Positions 10,154 to 20,290 of a stretch of 64,000 bases of DNA are shown here, in pieces. Origin of the DNA: Musa acuminata AAA Group (taxonomy: Eukaryota; Streptophyta; Magnoliopsida; Zingiberales; Musaceae). Made by a program: the position numbers and the translations under genes. How positions within the stretch are numbered: position 1 is the stretch's first letter; the number at the start of each line of letters is the position of its first letter. The stretch lies in NCBI RefSeq assembly GCF_036884655.1, contig NC_088335.1, positions 41,844,501-41,908,500 of the forward strand. The letters run 5' to 3'. The notes under the pieces were generated by a model. That model was not told the origin of the DNA. It ran no database searches and saw nothing but the letters and a program-made list of their open reading frames with translations.

Positions 10154-10966
10154 ATGTCGCTTTCAAATCCCTTACGTGGCATACTTGATGTCAACCGCCT
10201 CACTGGTCCAAATTATACGGATTGGCTCCATAACTTGAGAATTGTTCTCACAGCGGAGAAAATCGTGTACGTCCTTGATACAGTGATGCCTACGCCCGAA
10301 GAAGGGGCAAACGAGGATGAGATCGCTCGCTACGTGAAGTACATTGATGACTCCACTCTTGCTCAGTGCTATATGTTGGGCTCTATGACTCCTGAGTTAC
10401 AGAGACAACATGAAAAGATGGATGTCAGATCCATTCTCCTACATGTTCGTAAATTGTTTGAGGAACAGGGAAGGACTCAACGATATGAGATATCCAAGAG
10501 CCTTTTCCGCGCTAGGATGACTGAGGGGACACCGGTTCAGAACCATGTCCTAAAGATGATTGAGTGGATAGAGAAACTCACAGGTCTAGGAATGGTCCTA
10601 GAGGATAACTTGTGTGTGGACATTGTGCTTCAGTCCCTACCAGATTCCTTTTCACAGTTCATAATGAATTTTAATATGAACAAGCTTGAGGTGACTCTCC
10701 CAGAGCTCCTCAATATGTTGAGGGAGGCAGAGAGTACTATTAAGAAAGAGAAGCCAGTTCTCTACACTGGTGAGACCAGAAAGAAAAGGAAAGCAGAAAG
10801 GTCCCTTAAGAAGGGAAAGGGCAAGGGCAGACCAGGTAAAGCAAAAGTTGCTAAGAAAGACCCAGCAAAGGACAAAGGCCAGTGCTTCCATTGTGGTAAA
10901 GATGGGCACTGGAAGAGAAACTGCAAAGAGTACCTTGCAGAAAAGGCGAAACAAGAAGCTTGGTGA
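10154..10966 (+). CDS. gag of the 6786-15220 copia element
   Basis: This 270-codon frame begins at the first good ATG after the leader ([13 protein letters not shown]) and has the [15 protein letters not shown] block of copia gag near residues 17-31. It then has a mostly helical capsid region, a Lys-rich basic stretch (about 195-240) and one CCHC zinc knuckle [14 protein letters not shown] (about 243-256). Length is normal for a single-knuckle copia gag. It would assemble into virus-like particles in the cytoplasm. It ends with a stop at 10964-10966 where a shifted frame continues towards the protease, so gag appears intact but is separated from pol by a frame break. Confidence 0.85.
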   Translation: MSLSNPLRGILDVNRLTGPNYTDWLHNLRIVLTAEKIVYVLDTVMPTPEEGANEDEIARYVKYIDDSTLAQCYMLGSMTPELQRQHEKMDVRSILLHVRKLFEEQGRTQRYEISKSLFRARMTEGTPVQNHVLKMIEWIEKLTGLGMVLEDNLCVDIVLQSLPDSFSQFIMNFNMNKLEVTLPELLNMLREAESTIKKEKPVLYTGETRKKRKAERSLKKGKGKGRPGKAKVAKKDPAKDKGQCFHCGKDGHWKRNCKEYLAEKAKQEAW

Positions 10967-13700
10967 AGCTTCAGGTACATTCATGATCAATCTCCAATTG
11001 TTAGATTTTTGTGATAGTGCATTGGTATTGGATACCAATATTGCTTATCACATCTACAATTTATTGTAAATTCTAGCAAAGCTAAGGGGAGATTGACGAG
11101 AGGAATATTGCATAAAGGTTTGTTCATGCAAGACACTACTCTACATATCATGAATGTAAGTGTCTAAGAGGAAACGAGAGGAGGTGAACAGTGTATACCT
11201 ATGGCATTGTAGACTAGGTCACATCCATGAAAGAAGGATTCAAAAGTTACTAAATGATGGATATCTAGATCCATTCGACTACGTGTCATATGCAACTTGT
11301 GAACCTTGCATTCATGGAAAATTGACCAACTCTCCATTTAGTGGAATTGGAGAGAGAGCCACTGAGTTGTTGGAACTCATACATAGTGATGTATGTGGAC
11401 CCATGTCAACTCATGCCATTGGAGGTTACTCCTACTTCATTACATTTACTGATGATTTCTCAAAGTATGGATATGTGTACTTAATGAAGTACAAGTCCGA
11501 GGCCTTTGAGAAATTCAGAGAGTATAAGAATGAGGTGGAGAACCAGACTGGAAAGAGTATCAAAACTCTTCGATCAGATCGAGGAGGTGAGTACTTAAGT
11601 ACAGAGTTTACTTAGTTCCTCAAGGACCATGGGATATTATCCCAATGGACACCTCCTTATACACCTCAGCTCAATGGTGTCTTTGGAAGGAGGAATCGTA
11701 CGCTATTAGATATGGTACGGTCCATGATGAGTTTCGCTGACCTACCCATCTCATTCTAGGGATATGCCCTAGAGACCGCAGCTTACCTTCTGAACAGAGT
11801 TCCAACTAAGTCGGTAGTGTCTACACCATATGAGATATGGAAAGGGAAGAAGCCTGATCTTAAAGTTGTTAAGATTTGGGGCTGCCCAGCCCACGTTAAA
11901 AGACACAACCTCGATAAGTTAGAATCAAGGACAGAGCGATGCATATTTGTGGGATACCCCAAGGAAACTTGTGGGTATTATTTCTATCATCTCGAGGATA
12001 AAAAGGTCTTTGTAGCTAAGAGATCAGTGTTCCTTGAGAAGGAACACATTCTTGGCGGAGATAGTGGGAGAATGATAGAGTTGAGCGAGGTTGGAGAACC
12101 AAGCTCAAGCACAACTCTACAGCCCGAGTCTGTTCAGGTACCTAATACACAAGTATCAACTTTACGCAGGTCTGATAGAGTATCCCATCCTTCTGAGAGA
12201 TATGTGGGACATATTAGAGGAGAGGATGTAGAGGATATTGATCCTCAGACCTACGAGGAGGCTATTATGAGTATAGACTCCGGGAAGTGGCAAGAAGCCA
12301 TGAATTCTGAGATGGATTCTATGTACTCCAATAAGATTTGGAACCTAGTTCATGCGCCCGAAGGTATTGTACCCATCGGTTGCAAGTGGATCTTTAAGAA
12401 AAAGATCAGAGTAGATGGAAAGGTAGAGACCTATAAAGCAAGGCTAGTTGCTAAGGGGTATCGTCAAAGGCAAGGTGTTGACTATGACGAAACCTTCTCA
12501 CCCGTAGCAATGCTAAAATCCATCAGAATTCTATTGGCTATTGCAGCACACTATGATTATGAGATCTGGCAGATGGATGTGAAAACCGCATTCCTCAATG
12601 GGAACCTTGAGGAGGAGGTGTATATGATGCAACCTGAGGGATTCGTGTCCAAGAACTGCCCAGATAAGGTGTGTAGGTTGCTTAGATCCATTTATGGACT
12701 AAAGCAAGCTTCCCGAAGTTGGAACATAAGATTTGATGAGGCAATCAGATCTTATGACTTCGTTAAGAACGAAGATGAGCCTTGTGTATACAGAAAGGTA
12801 AGTGGGAGCGCTATCACCTTTTTGGTGTTATATGTGGATGACATCCTCATCATTGGGAATGATGTAAGAATGCTATCCACAGTAAAGGCTTGGTTATCTA
12901 GACACTTCTCCATGAAGGACTTAGGGGAAGCATCCTATATCTTGGGGATTAGAATCTATAGAGATAGATCCAAAAGGATGCTTGGCTTGTCCCAGTCCCG
13001 GTACATAGAAACTATTGTCAAAAGGTTTGGCATGGAAAATTCCAAAGGGCAAACATGAATATGATACCTTATGCCTCAGCAATAGGGTCTATCATGTATG
13101 ACATGCTATGTACTAGGCCTGATATAGCGCATGCTCTGAGTGTCACGAGCAGGTATCAGGCGGATCCAGGCTTGGAGCACTGGAAAGCAGTAAAGTGTAT
13201 CCTTAAGTACTTGAGAAGGACTAAGGATCTTTTACTGGTATATGGAGGTAATAGCCTTAAGATTGAAGGCTACACTGACTCAAGTTTTCAGTCTGATGTC
13301 GATGATAGCAAGTCAAATTCAGGGTATGTGTACACCTTGAATGGAGGAGCAGTGTGCTGGAAGAGTTCCAAGCAAGATACCACTACTGACTCGACCACAG
13401 AGGCGGAGTACATTGTCGCATTAGATGCAGCAAAGGAGGGAGTTTGGGAGTCGATACAGATAGCGACAAGTCGACTTCCTTATATTGCAACAACTATGGG
13501 GTGATTACTCAAATAAGGGAACCCGGGTCTCATCAGAAGTGTTCTGAGGAGGTTCTAGCTTATAAGAGAGATCGTAACCCGAGGAGATGTAGCAGTGGAA
13601 AGAGTGCCATCCGAAGATAACATTGCAGATCCACTGACAAAGCCATTGTCTCAGATTGTCTATGAGCGTCACAGGAGTCTGATGGGGATCAGACACATAG
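10967..13700 (+). pseudogene. pol of the 6786-15220 copia element, multiply broken
   Basis: Domains in order: a protease remnant (VLDTNIAYHI at about 11020-11060, where the family has DTG), with most of the protease missing before 11160; pre-integrase WHCRLGHIHERRI and CEPCIHGK; integrase with HSDVCGP and SDRGGEY but LNGVFGRRNRT in place of a GVxERRNRT-type motif; then RT at 12236-13058 with YVDD intact; and RNase H at 13055-13504 (GYTDSSFQSD, EAEYIVALDAAKEGVW). Stops lie at 11616 (TAG, expected Gln) and about 11757 (TAG, expected Trp). The RNase H is missing a segment after EGVW, although its tail (ADPLTKPLSQIVYERHRS) survives at about 13625-13680. It cannot encode a working polyprotein. Confidence 0.9.
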
Positions 13701-13717
13701 GTGATTGACTTTAGGTC

Positions 13718-13727
13718 AAGTGGGAGA
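13718..13727 (+). other. Polypurine tract
   Basis: AAGTGGGAGA, one base before the 3' LTR, is the expected plus-strand primer site for copia reverse transcription. Confidence 0.8.
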
Positions 13728-13728
13728 T

Positions 13729-15220
13729 TGCTAGTCATAGGTGCCCAACAAGCCAATCACGTGAGTGATGGCACGTGTGACTTGATACAGAATCTTTTTG
13801 CTTATTATATTTTGGCATATATCACTTTATAACTGTTGCATAAATGCATACATATATTGTGATGTCCTTGGATTTGTGCAATGGGAATCGGATCGTGATG
13901 AGATCACGATAATGAGATCGATTCACCTTTAAACACATATCCTAAATAATCCCGGTCATAGGTTACTCGAGAGGGACATCGTGATAACCGGATAGACTGG
14001 TGTGCTGTATACCCGTTCATATGATGGATGCAGCTTGTCTCATAGCTGCTCGTGTAGGGACACTAGGGATATAGTACAGGTGCTCATTGGAGAATGAGTT
14101 CACTGATTGATCCGCTTACGGAATGCTGGATGGTTGATGATGCCTTATTGTCAGATAGTGATTCCGTAGTCCTAGTGGTGTATCTGGTCCTTAGACTTGA
14201 GACACCAAGGATGTCCTGTATGAGTACTCCACTCTTTGATACTAGACTTATAGGTTTGACTGTCCCCAGATCTAGTACAGTTGGTCATTGGGAGTGATAG
14301 TCGACCTTACGAGGGCTATTGAGTGTCAATAGAGGATCATCCACTCTCGGCGTCATGAGAGGAATATCCTATGTGTTCTTGCTCAGACAAATCCCTGGCC
14401 AGGGTCATTCGGGTTGAGAGAGAAAGAGTTCTCCGGGAGAATCCGATTAGAGCGAGACTCGAGTAGAAACCGTATGGGTCTGACAGCACCATGCTTGATA
14501 TACGGTCTCTGGGATATTAAATGGATGAGGGACTATAGGTACATGGTAACTGAGGACAGACAGGTCCAATGGATTGGATTCCCCTGTATCGTTTGGGGAC
14601 TACGGCGTAGTGGCCTAGTACGTCCGTAGTCGATGAGTCGAGTGAATTATTACAGAGATAATAATTCACTGAGTTAGAAGGAGTTCTGACAGGTATGACT
14701 CACGGCCAGCTCGATATTGGGCCTAGAGGGTCACACACATATGGTAGGCATTGCGATGAGTAGAGGTTCGGATATGAGATATCCGACGGAGCCCTTGTCT
14801 TATTGGATGCAGATCCAATACCCACTAGGGAAGGACCCATTAGGGTTTGACATGGGATCTCTATAAATAGGAGGGATTCACAGCCTCATAGGCTAGAGTC
14901 TTTGCTTGCCTTTCCTATTCTCCTCTCCCTCTCCACCTCAGAGTAGGCCTGGAGTTTTGAGGAGCGCCGTCGCAACCCTGCTGTGTGAATCACCGCTAGA
15001 GAGGAGGACGCTTGACCTCCTTCACCCTCTCCTAAGGATCTGCAAGGAAACAGGGATATACGATCTCCCTAGGTAACACAATCAATATACGCAGTTTTAT
15101 GTTTCGCGGATTTTTCGCACCAATCTTCGCACGACGACGAACATCTTTTTGGGAATCGGGGATTTTGTTTTCTTGTTCTTCCACTGCGCATGTGATGTCG
15201 CCCCCATTGATTTCCCAACA
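13729..15220 (+). repeat. 3' LTR of the 6786-15220 copia element
   Basis: It has the same length and termini as the 5' LTR, differing at about 26 positions by my count, mostly C/T and G/A transitions. It is followed by GCTGC, the target duplication, and then gypsy gag sequence. Confidence 0.95.
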
Positions 15221-15298
15221 GCTGCCCTTGCGGTTGCTTCGCCCGGGGCCTTTTATGCTCTCTCGCCTTCCCGACATCCATGCTTCAGCTGCAACATA

Positions 15299-16194
15299 TT
15301 AGTTGGCTCTCTGAAGCATTTCTGAAACTGCAGTGGGGGGCCGTTCCACGAGGGACCAAAAGAACCTAGAGGGGTGGAGACCCACCATGAACACCTGCAT
15401 CAACAGGGAGGGGTGAGCCTCTGACAAGCCCCGGATTTCCGTGGCAAACCGATTCACATAATGGGAGAGGGGTTCGTCCTCTTTTTGGTTTAGCCCGAGG
15501 AGCAAGGCGACAGATGGCTTTGGTCGAGCCAAAGCTAGGAAGTTGAGCTCGAACTCCTTGACGAGCTGATCGAAGGAGGTGACTCCCCTGATCCTCAGGC
15601 CGCTGTACCACGTGCGAGCAGGCCCCCTCAGGGTTGTAGGAAACGCCCTGCACATTAGAGCGTCAGAAGTTTCGTATAGCGCCATTTGAGTCCGAAAGGC
15701 GGACACATTGTCCGCCGGGTCAGTGGTGTCGTCGTAAGCGTCTAAGGAGGGGAGTCGAAATTCTCGGGTCGGTCGGCAGGGTTTTCCACTGCTTGATCTC
15801 CTAGGGGAAACATCTAGGCCTGGGGCGAGCCAGGGGGTACCAGGGGGGCAACGTGCGTGGGCGCGGAGGGGTCCAGTCGATGTGCAGTCTGGTCTGCCGA
15901 CGAGTTTGCCGATTGGGGAATGAGTGGAATGATGGTCTGCACCATTCCCGTTAAAGTTCGAACCTGGTGTGCAAGGTTCTGGAAGGCCTCGGTCGACACG
16001 GGCTAAGGGACGCTAGGAACGCCTTCGGGCGGAAGCAGACCTGGGTCGTTGAATAGATGCCAGTAGCGTTCCGAAGTCGCGGCGAGGTCGTCTGCCCGCG
16101 GCCCTTCGCGCGAGGGGCGTACGACCGGCGCCTCTGCTAAGAATGACCCCTCGGCTGCGGGCTCGTTGGTGTCAGTTTGTGGATCCCTCGACAT
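15299..16194 (-). pseudogene. Tat-element gag
   Basis: The gag starts at the ATG at 16192-16194, 28 bases from the LTR edge. The first frame (16003-16194) is Asp/Glu/Pro-rich, the second (15814-15999) is a linker, and 15299-15706 holds the capsid ([52 protein letters not shown]), matching the Retrotrans_gag fold. Stops at 16000-16002 and near 15810 split it. The capsid frame runs into the copia insertion at 15220. Confidence 0.8.
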
Positions 16195-16221
16195 TGGCGG
16201 GCCCTTCCTCTAGCGCCAATC

Positions 16222-16721
16222 TGTTGTGGTAAACAACCTTGAGCCGTGGCCTCGGGGCTGACGCGGCTTGGTTCGGGTCCGGGTGACAGGGATCTTCATG
16301 AGACGGCCTTTGAGCCCGCCGAGGCGGTCGACACTGAGGTCGGGACGGTGTCGTCGTGCCCTCCGTGTAGGAACTCCTCGCCTTTACACCTCACGGGGAC
16401 CTTCGGCTTCGCCCTTGCACAAAGGTCGGGTCGGGGTGCTCAACCCGACCCCTCTGACGATCAAGTTAATCAATGACAAAGGGGATTCAGACGAGGAAGT
16501 TCCTTTTTCTCCTCCCTCTCTCCGTTTAGAATGCGAGGGTACTTATAGGGAAGCTCACTGTTTCCTGATATGCCCGCTTGCAGGGGGCAGGCTGGTAGCG
16601 TCTGACATTGGTATTGGTGTGGCGTAAGGAACCGAGCCTGAGCAAGTCGTTAATGCGCCTCAGTCGGCGTTCTGATCTGTTTGACTAGGAGTTATTGTGT
16701 CGATCGAAGCGTGAGGTGTCA
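16222..16721 (-). repeat. 5' LTR of the Tat-type gypsy element (outer end tentative)
   Basis: The inner end is clear: on the minus strand the LTR closes ACCACAACA and is followed by GATTGGCGCTAGAGG, a primer-binding site of the TGGCGC type used by many plant gypsy elements. A TATAAGT promoter box on the minus strand lies at about 16538-16546. The outer end is inferred from a TGACACCTCACG opening at 16721, giving about 500 bp. The partner LTR is outside the window, so this limit is a guess. Confidence 0.6.
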
Positions 16722-16999
16722 TATGAAGTCAGCCGAGTTTTATTATAATTACTATCCTCGTCAGGGGGAAATTATAATCTCATCTTCGTAAGTATACATA
16801 CTGCTCATGAGAATGGCATCCAACGTGGACCTCACACATTAAACTATTCTGACCTAACGCCGAATGTACTATCCAAAGAGATAAGGAAAATGAATTGTAG
16901 AACGAAAGGGAGACTGTTATTGCGAAACAAAATTCCTCAAAGCATACTAAAAAGAACTTATATGCACTTCATTTATGTCCAACGCTGCTTTGATTTGGT
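16722..16999. other. Short spacer between the gypsy LTR and the LOB-domain gene
   Basis: About 280 bases separate the gypsy element from the stop codon of the LOB-domain gene, so the element lies in or next to that gene's 3' untranslated region. The sequence is A+T-rich and I see no coding. Confidence 0.5.
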
Positions 17000-17906
17000 T
17001 CATGATGTTGCCGAGGGCGGCGCGAGATTGAGGTCGGTTGTACACGCTTTGGTATCCCGGTCACAGAGAACGAGCCGAGACCACCAGGAGACCGGTTTGA
17101 ACCCGAGCGTGAGCTCGAGGCCGAGCTCGTCCTCCTCGGTCTCGTCCGGCTCTCCCTGGCTTACGTGCGACGCCTCCTCCGCGGTGTCCGCCAAGGACAT
17201 GCACTCGTTCTCCCGGCACTCACCGCCTTTTCTGTTTCGCTCGACCACTGCAGCGGCGGGCTCGGTCGGGTGGCTGGCCTCCGACTCGTGGCTCCGGGCG
17301 CGAGGGAACTCGGGCCGGGTGGTCGCCGTCCTGGCAGCCTTGGAGCCGGAGCGCTTGAACAGGGACCGCGGCCTGTTGACGTTGTGGAGCTCCGCGGCGG
17401 CTCTGGGTTTCTTGAAGACGTGGCGGATGTCGCAGGCCTGGAGCGGCGGGGCCGGGGTGGAGGCCGCCGTCTCGGAGGGGATCTGGACGATGGGGGCGCC
17501 CTTGAGCACCGCCTCCACTGCTGTCTGGCACAGCTGCCAGCTGCCGGACCACAGCAGCCCGACGGATCCGTAGATTGGGTTGACGATCCGGCCGCAAGCC
17601 TCGTACAGCAGGGATCGAAATATGGCTGCAAGAAAGAATCCAAGGATCGTTAGCACGCAAATGAATTCATGAGCAGTGGAAGCGGTAGCACGTACTTAGT
17701 AGGAGGAAACACTGACCAGGTTGGAGGTGGTCGGGGACCGCGTTGATGAGGTTCATAAGGCCTGCGCGGCCATAGAACTTGGCGAGGAAGACGGTGGCAT
17801 TGGCCTGCGACTCGGGGCTCTTGATCCACTGCAGACAGGGGCGGATGCTGCAGTTCTCGCCGCACCCCTTGCGCAGCACGCGGCATCCATTGCAGCTCAT
17901 CCTCAT
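17000..17906 (-). CDS. LBD41-like: Class II LOB-domain transcription factor (LBD40/41-like)
   Basis: There are two coding exons: 17717-17906, then 17000-17625, with a 91-bp GT-AG intron (17626-17716) in the conserved LOB-domain position. They encode 271 aa. The start was chosen because MRMSCNGC is the usual start of this subfamily. The zinc motif is C5-X2-C8-X6-C15-X3-C19, followed by the [20 protein letters not shown] block and, in exon 2, [19 protein letters not shown], ending near residue 105. The Leu-zipper-like segment of class I proteins is absent. The C-terminus has two EAR-like motifs, LGLELTLGF (231-239) and DLNLAPP (261-267). Such proteins are nuclear DNA-binding regulators. Arabidopsis LBD41 is hypoxia-induced and LBD37-39 act in nitrogen/anthocyanin control. 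Repression by this protein is inferred from the EAR motifs. The exons are G+C-rich and no lesion is seen. Confidence 0.92.
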
Positions 17907-17999
17907 GACGCTAATCCTACTCGATTCTAAACCTCCAACTACTGTGAGCAAGAGACAGAAGACAGCATGACTAGGGAGGAAGGACCAAGGGAGAGGGGC

Positions 18000-18006
18000 G
18001 TATATA
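18000..18006 (-). promoter_or_regulatory. Probable TATA box of the LOB-domain gene
   Basis: On the minus strand TATATAC lies about 95 bases upstream of the start codon, giving a 5' untranslated region of about 60 bases. A GAGA-rich stretch lies further upstream at about 18260-18282. Confidence 0.5.
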
Positions 18007-19394
18007 AGCGTGTTTCTCCTGGTTTTCCAATCTTGGCCTCTGGTTTCCAAGGAGCAGGAAAGCGGGTTTCGCACGTTTCTGACACCAAGATTACCACCAA
18101 CCCTAAAATAAAAGCAGAGGCAAGTGAGGTGAACCAACGAGGAGACTGCTCTAATTTACCTCCGCGTCCATTGGAAATGGCCCCACTCGCCATTTCCATC
18201 TTTGTAGACCACTCAATAGATTACCTGAATCTCGCAGAGCGAGACAAGACGAGAAAGGAGACAAGAGAGAGAGAGAGAGACAGGTGGCTGACTCGAAGCG
18301 CAGCACCTGGCCGATCTGCTTCTCGCCATCAAGTAACGTAAAGAACACAGGTATCACTGACACTTCGTCGTCGTCGGAGGATGAAGGCGGACGTGGAGGC
18401 AAGTCGTCGTGGTCACAGCATTCTCTTGGGGAATTTATTCTTGAGTCTTCAACTTACCAGCTGGCCAACCTGCCTTACGATTGGACGCAGTAGGTGAACT
18501 GCATTCCGGTACCCCGTGGGTCCCATTTGACCCATTCCCATATTCTTGTGGTTCGGGTTCATCAAATTAGAGCTAAAGTAATCCCAAGTTCTTTAATTCT
18601 TTAATTTACATTAATAATCTTCAAAAAATTACTCACATAGGATGAGGAGAATATTGACATCAGACATGGTATTAATTATTGATTAATTTCGATCAAGGAC
18701 TGTGCAAAACCTTTCATCGACGGATTTGGGATGGAGGGTGGAATTTGAGTCCATTAATTTTATTGCATGATGCGTTTGCGTGCTTCAACTTGTCCGAGGC
18801 ATGTTATCACCCACAATGGCGAATTCTCCTCCTTCACGGTGTCGTGCCCCCACTCACCGTGAGTCCACCGCTGCCTCACTCCCCGTAAAAGATGGATGAA
18901 AGCTCAAGAACACAACCCCACCAAAAGAGACATGACGGTTCCTCCCATCTTCCTCTCTACCAATAATGAAACCTGCTTTTTATTCTTCTCTCAGTAACAA
19001 GAACCCATCACCACTTGCCCACTCGGTTGTGATTGATTCCATTCAACCTGGAGAAGAAGAGAGACCCTCACTGAAGAACAATCCATCTTGCAGCAGTCCG
19101 CCCCCCTGTTCTACTCTGCTTCTTGCTTGTTCTGCAATCCAATGGGCAGTAGGAGAAGGGAAGTTAAACCAGCATAAATCTGAAAACAGAGGGCAGGCAG
19201 ATTGTGGTTGGGCACTACCTGCAACTGCAAGCTTTGTGCTGCAGCTGCTGCCAATTTAGTGGATGCATTTAGGGGACTGAGGGATGTCGCAGTTTGGAGA
19301 CCTCACCTTAAGTCATGATTGGTAATCTTATTTAATATATTTTATTAAGCGAATTCTGGAAAAAGATATTCTTTTTTTATTTTCGGATTTTTTT

Positions 19395-19396
<2 letters not shown>

Positions 19397-19442
<46 letters not shown>
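19397..19442. repeat. AT dinucleotide microsatellite
   Basis: Over 20 AT repeats lie in the spacer. A short ATAAT-type pentanucleotide run follows at about 19570-19600. Confidence 0.9.
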
Positions 19443-19445
<3 letters not shown>

Positions 19446-19483
19446 GAATATCCTTTTTCTTTCTTTTCTTTCCTTTTTTTTTT

Positions 19484-19793
19484 CTATGGACCTGTTCAGG
19501 GTGAGTCAATTCAATTACAATATTTTTAAACTGTATTATTATATTTTTTTTAATATTATTAAAAAACCATAATATAATATAATATAATATAATATAATAG
19601 TTTTGTATAAATTTTGTAAATACTGTAATACAATATTGATAATGTATTTATATTATGTTACATTAATTTCAACAATACCAGAAATACAAAAACATTATGA
19701 CACTCTAGTATTTTCTTAAAATTATTGAAAATACTGTAGTATAATATAAAAATATTATAATTAGACCAATTCTCTATATGAATCGGTTCATAG
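19484..19793. mobile_element. MITE-like element with long imperfect terminal inverted repeats
   Basis: It begins CTATGGACCTGTTCA and ends TGAATCGGTTCATAG, which are complementary with a few mismatches. The similarity continues inwards for about 60 bases through AATTACAATATTTTTA-like sequence. It is about 310 bp, A+T-rich and non-coding. Flanking T/A runs hide any target duplication, so the superfamily is not assigned. Confidence 0.6.
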
Positions 19794-20290
19794 AAAAAAA
19801 ACAGTAAAAAAAATACAAATCACTATGGTTTTTATATCAAATTGTTCTTCACTATTTATCCTTTGAAATAAGAAAAAAAATACAAGTGAACAAGTTGACC
19901 TGAATAAAATTGATCCATATATTTATTGATGATTTGGACCGGTTTGGGCCGGTGGGTTGAGTTGGTAATGAACCACGAGCTTTGTTCTAATATGCACCTG
20001 GATCAACAACTCCTCGCCCGACCCGTTCAATCGGGTTCGACTCATCGCCTACATAAAACCGAGTCCGAGATCTTTGTCCATTACTCGTAGCACGAATCTT
20101 AAGGAAACCAATTAATTAGAATTGCGTCCGAACCCCGGTAACTCCGTTAACGCAGGCAGACACCGGTACTCATCGAATTGATGACATCTGTTCGGAGCGG
20201 AAAGGGCCATTGATGCTTTACTGTGTGCTGCTGATCTGGTTGATTTCTAGGGTTTGAAGATCTGGATGGGTTGGTCTTTCTCGTGCGGAG

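Larger units (their letters stand above)
6786..15220 (+). mobile_element. Complete Ty1-copia element with target duplication
   Basis: Two direct LTRs of equal length (6786-8277 and 13729-15220, 1492 bp each) flank an internal region with primer-binding site, long leader, gag, pol and polypurine tract in plus orientation. The 5 bases before (6781-6785) and after (15221-15225) are both GCTGC, a perfect target duplication within the gypsy element. By hand I count about 26 differences between the LTRs, close to 98.3% identity, so this is the youngest datable insertion here. Coding capacity is nevertheless badly damaged. The RT block (AFLNGNLEEEVYMMQPEGF, YVDD) is standard copia. Lineage assignment (Tork/Angela-like) is tentative. 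Confidence 0.95.
3307..16721 (-). mobile_element. Ty3-gypsy retrotransposon, Tat-type, split by two insertions
   Basis: Two parts (3307-6785 and 15221-16721) form one minus-strand element once the copia element at 6786-15220 is removed: the GCTGC flanks meet and gag joins pol. Order on the minus strand is LTR, primer-binding site, gag, protease, RT, RNase H, a second RNase H, then integrase, where the SIRE-type element interrupts it at 3306/3307. The second RNase H domain between RT/RNase H and integrase is characteristic of the Tat (Ogre/Retand) branch. All domains carry stops or shifts, so it is an old dead copy. The rest of the integrase and the 3' LTR must lie left of the window. Confidence 0.85.
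18421..19800. repeat. Segment A: intergenic sequence with an inverted copy in the IST1-like gene
   Basis: This stretch between the two divergent genes is matched in reverse complement at about 21620-23314. Clear landmarks are GGGGAATTTATTCTTGAG (18429) against the complementary AATAAATTCCCCA (23302-23314), the GCATTTAGGGACTGAGGG region near 19265, and the MITE-like element near the far end. Similarity is about 85-90% by eye, with indels. No gene is supported within it. Confidence 0.8.

Noticed and set aside
17161..17660. Open frames antisense to or out of frame with the LOB-domain exon 2
   Set aside because: High G+C in a real exon leaves all frames open; only the minus-strand frame with the LOB domain has conserved motifs.
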